DNA from: an uncultured Eubacteriales bacterium
Lineage (GTDB): Bacteria > Bacillota > Clostridia > Oscillospirales > Oscillospiraceae
Length of the DNA: 13,788 nt
Assembly: GCA_900555795.1 (NCBI GenBank)
Contig: USMP01000007.1
Span: 1 to 13,788, forward strand
Reading direction: 5' to 3'
Every line of letters begins with the position of its first letter. Within the stretch, counting starts at the first letter, position 1. Position numbers and translations under genes: made by a program. Below are positions 9,787-13,788 of the stretch, piece by piece. The notes below the pieces were generated by a model, which ran no database searches, was not told the origin of the DNA, and was given only the letters and a program-made list of their open reading frames with translations.

Positions 9787-11157
9787 TTAGGCCTCCTTCT
9801 TCTCTTCCGCCGCCTTGGCGGCCGCCTCAGCCGCGGCCTTGGCGGCGGCCCGGGCGTTGTTGATCTTTTGTTTGCCCGCCCGGAAGGTCTGCACCAGGTG
9901 GAGCCGGCCGGGACAGATGTAGGTGCAGGCGCCGCACTCCATGCAGTCCAGCACATTGGCGCTCTCCAGTTCCTGCAGCTTCCCCGCCCGCTCATACTGA
10001 TACATAAATACGGGCATCAGGTGCATGGGGCAGACGCTCACACACTTGCCGCAGCGGATGCAGGCCGGGTGTTCAATGGTCTTCTCCTCGTCCTCACAGA
10101 AGGCCAGGATGGCGTTGGTGCCCTTGCCGATGGGGGCGTCCATATCGTACTGGGCGTGGCCCATCATGGGGCCGCCCATCAAAATCTTGAAGGTACTGCG
10201 CTTCACGCCGCCGCAGGCGTCCAGCAGATGGCTGATGGGCGTGCCGATGGGGCACTCCAGATTTTTCGGCTCGTTGACGCCGGAGCCGGATACCGTCACC
10301 ACCCGCTCTGTCACCGGCGCGCCGGTATACACCGCCCGGTAGATGGCGGCGGTGGTCACAGTGTTGAATACAGCGCAGCCGATGGCCGCAGGCAGGGCGC
10401 CAGGGGGCACCTGGCGGCCGGTAATGGCCTGGCACAGCTGCTTTTCCGCCCCCTGCGGGTAGCGGGTGTGCATCAGATCCACCACCACCGGGGCCTTCTC
10501 CTCCTCAATCTTCAGCCGCAGCAGTTCGGCGGCGTTGCGCTTATTGTCCTCAATGCCGATATGGACCCGGTCCACGCCAAAGATGCGGGCCAGGATTTTG
10601 GCCCCCCCGATGACCTGCTCCGGACGCTCCAGCAAAAACCGGTGGTCACTGGTGATATAGGGCTCACACTCGGAGGCGTTGATGATAACCGTGTCCACCT
10701 TGCCAAGGCAGGAACTGATCTTCACATGGGTGGGGAAGGTCGCGCCGCCCATGCCGACGATGCCGGCGTTCTTCACCAGTTCCGCCAGCTGCTCCCCGGT
10801 CAGATCTCCCGGCTTCTCCACCGGGTGGATATCGGGGCAGGGGGTATCATTGAAGTCGTTCTCAATGACCACGCTCATGACGCTGACGCCGCTGAAATGG
10901 GGCCGCGGCTCCACCGCCACCACCTTTCCAGACACGCTGGCATGGATAGGGGCGGACACAAATGCCGTTGCCTCCCCCACCTTCTGCCCCACCGTCACAT
11001 AGTCCCCTACCGCCACGCAGGGCTTGCAGGGGGCGCCAATGTGCATGGACATGGGCAGAACCACGTGAGCGGGAGGCGGAAGCTTTTCAATCGGCTTCTT
11101 GTTGGTGGCGGCTTTCTTGTCAATGGGATGGATGCCGCCAAAAAAAGACTGTGCCAT
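9787..11157 (-). CDS. rnfC: RnfC, NADH-oxidoreductase iron-sulfur subunit of the Rnf complex
   Basis: RnfC is the cytoplasmic-side subunit that exchanges electrons with NAD+. It carries the NADH and flavin-binding fold of the complex I NuoF type: GMGGATFPTHVK (135-146), INASECEPYITSDHRFLLE (159-177) and YPQGAEKQL (233-241). A lipoyl-like N-terminal domain precedes it (about 30-100). Two four-cysteine clusters follow: Cys366/369/372/376 and Cys405/408/411/415. The tail from about 435 is Ala/Lys/Glu-rich (a likely single helix) and variable in the family. At 456 residues it is normal for a Firmicute. It is first in the operon. AGGTG sits before the ATG, and the promoter is at 11219-11247. Gene order C-D-G-E-A-B matches clostridial operons. 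Confidence 0.96.
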   Translation of the reverse strand: MAQSFFGGIHPIDKKAATNKKPIEKLPPPAHVVLPMSMHIGAPCKPCVAVGDYVTVGQKVGEATAFVSAPIHASVSGKVVAVEPRPHFSGVSVMSVVIENDFNDTPCPDIHPVEKPGDLTGEQLAELVKNAGIVGMGGATFPTHVKISSCLGKVDTVIINASECEPYITSDHRFLLERPEQVIGGAKILARIFGVDRVHIGIEDNKRNAAELLRLKIEEEKAPVVVDLMHTRYPQGAEKQLCQAITGRQVPPGALPAAIGCAVFNTVTTAAIYRAVYTGAPVTERVVTVSGSGVNEPKNLECPIGTPISHLLDACGGVKRSTFKILMGGPMMGHAQYDMDAPIGKGTNAILAFCEDEEKTIEHPACIRCGKCVSVCPMHLMPVFMYQYERAGKLQELESANVLDCMECGACTYICPGRLHLVQTFRAGKQKINNARAAAKAAAEAAAKAAEEKKEA

Positions 11158-11218
11158 ACTATCTTCACCTCGTTGTTTTTCTTCCTCAGGCCGCTAACCC
11201 TTATAATCTACAAGTTGT

Positions 11219-11247
11219 ATCATACTCCTTATCCGCTTACGTGTCCA
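11219..11247 (-). promoter_or_regulatory. Promoter of the rnfCDGEAB operon
   Basis: On the minus strand TGGACA (11242-11247), a 17-base spacer and TATGAT (11219-11224); each box differs from consensus by one base. Initiation near 11212 gives a leader of about 55 bases. I saw no clear operator such as a Rex inverted repeat. Confidence 0.78.
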
Positions 11248-11342
11248 GAAAAACTTCTTGTTTTTCAAATTTTTCTACGGGCTTGAACGCCAATAAATGA
11301 ATATCCCGTTAATTTTTCAACGGAATTATGGTTTTTACCGCC

Positions 11343-11371
11343 TTGCAAACCCAGCCGCTTTCTGCTATGAT
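11343..11371 (+). promoter_or_regulatory. Promoter of the DUF975 gene
   Basis: TTGCAA (11343-11348), a 17-base spacer ending in TGC, then TATGAT (11366-11371), that is, an extended -10 box. Initiation near 11378 gives a leader of about 48 bases. GGGAGGA (11412-11418) is the ribosome binding site, seven bases before the ATG. It points away from the rnf promoter 95 bases to its left. Confidence 0.72.
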
Positions 11372-11425
11372 GGAGAAGAAAATATGTGACAAATCATCTC
11401 AATTCTATTTTGGGAGGACAGATTT

Positions 11426-12196
11426 ATGAGAAATCGCGCTGAAATCAAGGCGGAAGCCAAAGGGCTTGTCCGGGGCGGGCGGGTCTCTCCCCTGGTAATG
11501 ACGGCCCTGCTGCTGGTCATCGGCTTCATGCTGGACCGGCTGGTGGATCTGATTGAATCCGGCTCCCTGTTCTACTCATACAGCTATCTGCGCAGCTACT
11601 ATGCCGCCATTGCCAGCGGCAGCTACGACCAAATGCTGGCCCTGGCCGCCGCCTCTCCGCAGGCCACCGCTCTCTCCACCTTCCTATCCATTCTGGTCTC
11701 CCTGATCATGACCGTCCTCTCCGCCGGCTACTACATCTACTGCATGGGCCTGCGCCAGGGGCTGGAAATGCCCTACTCCACCCTGCTGGACGGCTTCTCC
11801 GTGGCGGGAAGACTGATCCTCTGCCAGATCATCATGTCCGTGAAAATCTTCCTGTGGTCCCTCCTCTTCGTGATCCCCGGCATTGTGGCGGCCTATCGCT
11901 ACCGGTTTGCCTACTACAACCTGCTGACTGACAACTCCCTCTCCGCCAGCGGGGCCATCGCCCTCAGCTGCCAGCAGACCCGGGGCATCAAAGGCGAACT
12001 CCTTCTGCTGGACCTCAGCTTTATCGGCTGGGGGCTGCTCTCCCTGCTGACGCTGGATATTCTCTCCATCTGGCTGACCCCCTACATGACCCTCAGCGAT
12101 CTGGCGTACTTTGAGGACGCCCAGCGCCGGCTGGGGCGCAGTGTCTACGGCGGCGGGGATGTTCCACCGCAGCAGGATCGGCCCTGGGAACTGTAA
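11426..12196 (+). CDS. DUF975 family integral membrane protein, function unknown
   Basis: This 256-residue protein belongs to the DUF975 membrane family common in Firmicutes, judged from its pattern. It starts with a charged N-terminus (MRNRAEIKAEAKGLVRG). Membrane segments lie at about 22-40, 84-108, 128-155 (ending VIPGIVAAYRYRFAYYNLL) and 193-220 (LLLLDLSFIGWGLLSLLTLDILSIWLTPY). The VIPGI...AYRYRFAYY and LDLSFIGW...LTPY stretches are what I recognise from the family. A Tyr/Ser-rich loop (50-70) links the first two helices. The C-terminus is hydrophilic and Pro-rich. No catalytic residues are apparent and no substrate can be named. It is a single-gene unit with its own promoter and a strong terminator. 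Confidence 0.82.
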   Translation: MRNRAEIKAEAKGLVRGGRVSPLVMTALLLVIGFMLDRLVDLIESGSLFYSYSYLRSYYAAIASGSYDQMLALAAASPQATALSTFLSILVSLIMTVLSAGYYIYCMGLRQGLEMPYSTLLDGFSVAGRLILCQIIMSVKIFLWSLLFVIPGIVAAYRYRFAYYNLLTDNSLSASGAIALSCQQTRGIKGELLLLDLSFIGWGLLSLLTLDILSIWLTPYMTLSDLAYFEDAQRRLGRSVYGGGDVPPQQDRPWEL

Positions 12197-12228
12197 CAGG
12201 CCCGCCCGGGCATTACACATGAACACAT

Positions 12229-12274
12229 GAAAAGAGGAGCGCCGCGAAAGATTTCTCGCGGCGCTCCTCTTTTC
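12229..12274. terminator. Bidirectional terminator between the DUF975 gene and ansA
   Basis: A perfect 19-bp stem pairs 12229-12247 with 12256-12274 across an eight-base loop. The GC-rich core (GGAGCGCCGCGA) is flanked by an A-run on the left and a T-run on the right, so both strands read as a stem followed by Ts. It lies between converging genes, and so should stop both transcripts. Confidence 0.93.
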
Positions 12275-12324
12275 CGCCACCCCGGGCCGATCCCTTTTCC
12301 TCCGGCGGGCCGGGGCGCTCTCCC

Positions 12325-13326
12325 CTATTTCCCCGCCAAGATATCACAGGCCACCGGCCTGTAAAACAGCTCCATCACCTGCGCCCGGTCCCGGGTCTGG
12401 CCCAGAATCCACATCAGCTTAGCCGTCACCGCCTCCGTGGTCATGTCATAGGCCTCCAGGATCGGCAAACTCCGCTTAATGGCGGTGCCCACGTGATAGA
12501 TGGAGAGGTCGCTCCCCTCGTTTTCCACCTGGGTGGTCATCACCACCGTCTTTCCCCCGTCCAGGCCGCGCTTCACCGCCTCGTAGAAATCCCCGGCCCT
12601 GTAGGTGGGCAGGCCCCCCACGCCGAAACTCTCAATAATAAGGGCGTCGTTGCGCTCCAGCAGGTAGTCCACCACGCCGCAGTCCGTGCCGGGGATCAGC
12701 TTCAAAAGGGCCACCCGGCTGTCCACCTGGTGGTAAAACACCGGCCTCTCCCGGCTCTCCGGCCGGATATAGCGGATAATCAGTCCATCCCGCACCAGGC
12801 CCAAAAAGGGATAATTGATGCTGGAAAAGGCCTCAAAACTCTTGCTGCGGGTCTTGCGGGCCCGGGTGCCCAGGATCACCTTTCCGTTGAACACCAGCAC
12901 TACCCCCGCCATATCCGAAGCGGCCACGGCAAAGGCGTCCCGCAGGTTCTGCTTGGAGTCCGTGGTCTCAAAGCCAATGGGCTTCTGGGCGCCGGTGAGC
13001 ACGATGGGCTTGGGGCTGTCCTGTACGAGGTAGCTGAGAGCGGCGGCGGTATAGGCCATGGTGTCGGTGCCGTGGCTGACCACAAATCCGTCATAGTCGT
13101 CGTAGCGGGCGCGGATGGCCTCCGCCACGCGGACCCAGTGCTTGGGCTGGAGGTTGGTGCTGTCCAGGCTGAACAGCTGCTCGCATTCCACCTGGCAGAT
13201 ACCGGAAATATCCGGAATATAGCGCAGCAGCTGGCTGCTGGTCAGTTCCGGCGTCAGGCCGCTGTCCCCCATCTCCGAGGCAATGGTGCCGCCGGTGCCA
13301 ATGAGAAGAATCTTTTTCTTGTCCAT
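12325..13326 (-). CDS. ansA: Type I L-asparaginase (cytoplasmic)
   Basis: It hydrolyses L-asparagine to aspartate and ammonia. The 333-residue protein has the two-domain asparaginase/glutaminase fold. The first nucleophile motif is IGTGGTIAS (9-17), with Thr14. The second is SHGTDTMAY (84-92), giving Thr87 and Asp88, with Lys162 as the likely third member of the catalytic set. Substrate-binding LDSTNLQP (54-61) and TGAQKPIG (111-118) are also present. No signal peptide is seen, which with length and sequence fits the cytoplasmic AnsA type and not the secreted type II enzyme. The ATG follows the exonuclease frame by 26 bases, with AAAGGAG ten bases upstream, so the two are probably co-transcribed. 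Nothing is missing. Confidence 0.95.
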   Translation of the reverse strand: MDKKKILLIGTGGTIASEMGDSGLTPELTSSQLLRYIPDISGICQVECEQLFSLDSTNLQPKHWVRVAEAIRARYDDYDGFVVSHGTDTMAYTAAALSYLVQDSPKPIVLTGAQKPIGFETTDSKQNLRDAFAVAASDMAGVVLVFNGKVILGTRARKTRSKSFEAFSSINYPFLGLVRDGLIIRYIRPESRERPVFYHQVDSRVALLKLIPGTDCGVVDYLLERNDALIIESFGVGGLPTYRAGDFYEAVKRGLDGGKTVVMTTQVENEGSDLSIYHVGTAIKRSLPILEAYDMTTEAVTAKLMWILGQTRDRAQVMELFYRPVACDILAGK

Positions 13327-13352
13327 GCTCCTGTCTCTCCTTTTTCTGTCTC

Positions 13353-13788
13353 CTAGCCAAGGTCCCGGCCATCCAGAGCGGCCAGGCCAAAGCGGACCGC
13401 CCGCTCCACCCGCTGCCGCTCCTTCTCGTCGCCGGCCTGGTCATAGCGCTCCCGCAGCCGGCTGAGAAACAGCCCCCGCAGGCTGTCCTCCCCCGCCCTG
13501 GCCCAGATGCACTCCGCCGCCCGGGTCTCATCCCGCAGTTGCAGGGCATAAAACCGGGGGGCAAAGGCCGTCTCCAGAGCGGCCAGGTCGATTCCCTCCG
13601 CCCCAGTCTCCCCGGTCAGGATGACCCGGCACACATCCTCCGCCGCCGTGTCCGGAAGATGGTCCTCCAGCACCCGGCGCGCCTGCTGGGCGTTCACCAG
13701 ATCCATATCCAGTTTGCGGGGATGCTCCATCCCCTGGGTGACGCCGTTTTTGGTGATCTCGTTGAAGGTGACGCGGCAGGCCTTGCCG
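13353..13788 (-). CDS. Hybrid frame, partial: DNA topoisomerase I fragment joined to the C-terminus of an SbcD/YhaO-like exonuclease
   Basis: The frame is open to the window edge, so the ATG at 13728-13730 is internal and not a start. The last ~105 residues ([18 protein letters not shown]...[22 protein letters not shown]...[17 protein letters not shown]...[11 protein letters not shown]) resemble the C-terminal domain of Mre11/SbcD-type DNA repair exonucleases (YhaO group) of Oscillospiraceae. The metallophosphoesterase domain would lie upstream. Instead, the residues before about 13,670 are topoisomerase I (next entry). As part of a real exonuclease this end would cap DNA-processing nuclease activity and precede ansA in one transcript. 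Assignment of the exonuclease part rests on remembered family pattern and is moderate; the stop codon and its spacing to ansA look natural. Confidence 0.6.
   Translation of the reverse strand, partial: GKACRVTFNEITKNGVTQGMEHPRKLDMDLVNAQQARRVLEDHLPDTAAEDVCRVILTGETGAEGIDLAALETAFAPRFYALQLRDETRAAECIWARAGEDSLRGLFLSRLRERYDQAGDEKERQRVERAVRFGLAALDGRDLG
13668..13788 (-). CDS. topA: Internal fragment of DNA topoisomerase I, cut by both the window edge and the junction
   Basis: The roughly 40 residues read from the right edge are [29 protein letters not shown], then [12 protein letters not shown]. In bacterial topoisomerase I (and reverse gyrase) the pattern FNEITKxAV...[20 protein letters not shown] is conserved, ahead of the RLVGYKxSPLLW segment. 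Here that segment does not follow; the frame switches to the exonuclease-like sequence after RVLE. Codon choice matches the rest of the minus-strand genes, so the donor could be the same organism or a close relative. Confidence 0.72.

Noticed and set aside
9868..11286. A 472-codon open frame on the plus strand opposite rnfC
   Set aside because: Shadow of rnfC: it is His/Gly/Leu-rich, lacks recognisable motifs and runs through the rnfC promoter.
11306..11323. CCGTT...AACGG inverted repeat
   Set aside because: A five-base stem in AT-rich DNA is expected by chance, and it lacks a T-tract or a defined position relative to either promoter.
11158..11425. Rex or other redox-regulator operator between rnfC and the DUF975 gene
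   Set aside because: AT-rich half-site-like words (such as TGTGACAAAT near 11,385) occur, but no matching inverted repeat of the known Rex type is present.
13353..13730. A complete 125-residue protein starting at the ATG at 13728-13730
   Set aside because: The frame stays open upstream to the window edge with recognisable topoisomerase I sequence, and this ATG has no ribosome binding site.

Overview
The window looks like an assembled contig from a GC-rich gut Clostridia, most like the Oscillospiraceae (Flavonifractor/Oscillibacter-type). This is an inference from the hrcA-grpE-dnaK order with a CIRCE operator, the clostridial rnfCDGEAB order, Gram-positive style ribosome binding sites (AAGGAGG) and protein character; no 16S or other marker is present. 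The interior (about 1,300 to 13,650) reads as continuous and well organised. Both ends carry hybrid reading frames that are probably assembly chimeras.

Layout. (1) 84-4709, minus strand: the class I heat-shock operon hrcA-grpE-dnaK. It is driven by a near-consensus sigma-A promoter with a perfect CIRCE operator that covers the expected transcription start. dnaK does not finish. At about 1,281-1,296 it runs in frame into the last ~400 codons of carB (carbamoyl-phosphate synthase large subunit), where codon use also changes. dnaJ, which usually follows dnaK, is absent. (2) 4800-6111, plus strand: a family GT4 glycosyltransferase resembling diacylglycerol glucosyltransferases. It has its own promoter and a leader with mutually exclusive GC-rich hairpins, and ends at a convergent terminator. 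(3) 6123-11247, minus strand: a complete six-gene Rnf operon (rnfC, D, G, E, A, B), tightly packed and with its own promoter. It encodes the ion-pumping ferredoxin:NAD+ oxidoreductase. (4) 11343-12274, plus strand: a DUF975 membrane protein transcribed divergently from rnfC, ending at a 19-bp perfect-stem bidirectional terminator. (5) 12325-13788, minus strand: a type I L-asparaginase (ansA) preceded by the C-terminal part of an SbcD/YhaO-like DNA repair exonuclease. That frame is joined at its N-terminal side to a fragment of DNA topoisomerase I (topA) running off the window edge.

How the genes work together. HrcA represses its own operon through CIRCE, and GrpE is the nucleotide exchange factor for DnaK. 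The Rnf genes form one membrane complex: RnfC and RnfB carry NADH/flavin and iron-sulfur sites, RnfD and RnfG carry covalent FMN, and RnfA and RnfE are the membrane core. The other genes are not obviously linked to these.

No gene-free stretch exceeds 300 bases. The longest are 4638-4905 (two divergent promoters, CIRCE and leader hairpins) and 11158-11425 (two divergent promoters). I saw no tRNA, rRNA, CRISPR, insertion sequence or phage gene, and no convincing new biological system. The most notable observations are the two hybrid frames, which I judge more likely artefact than biology.
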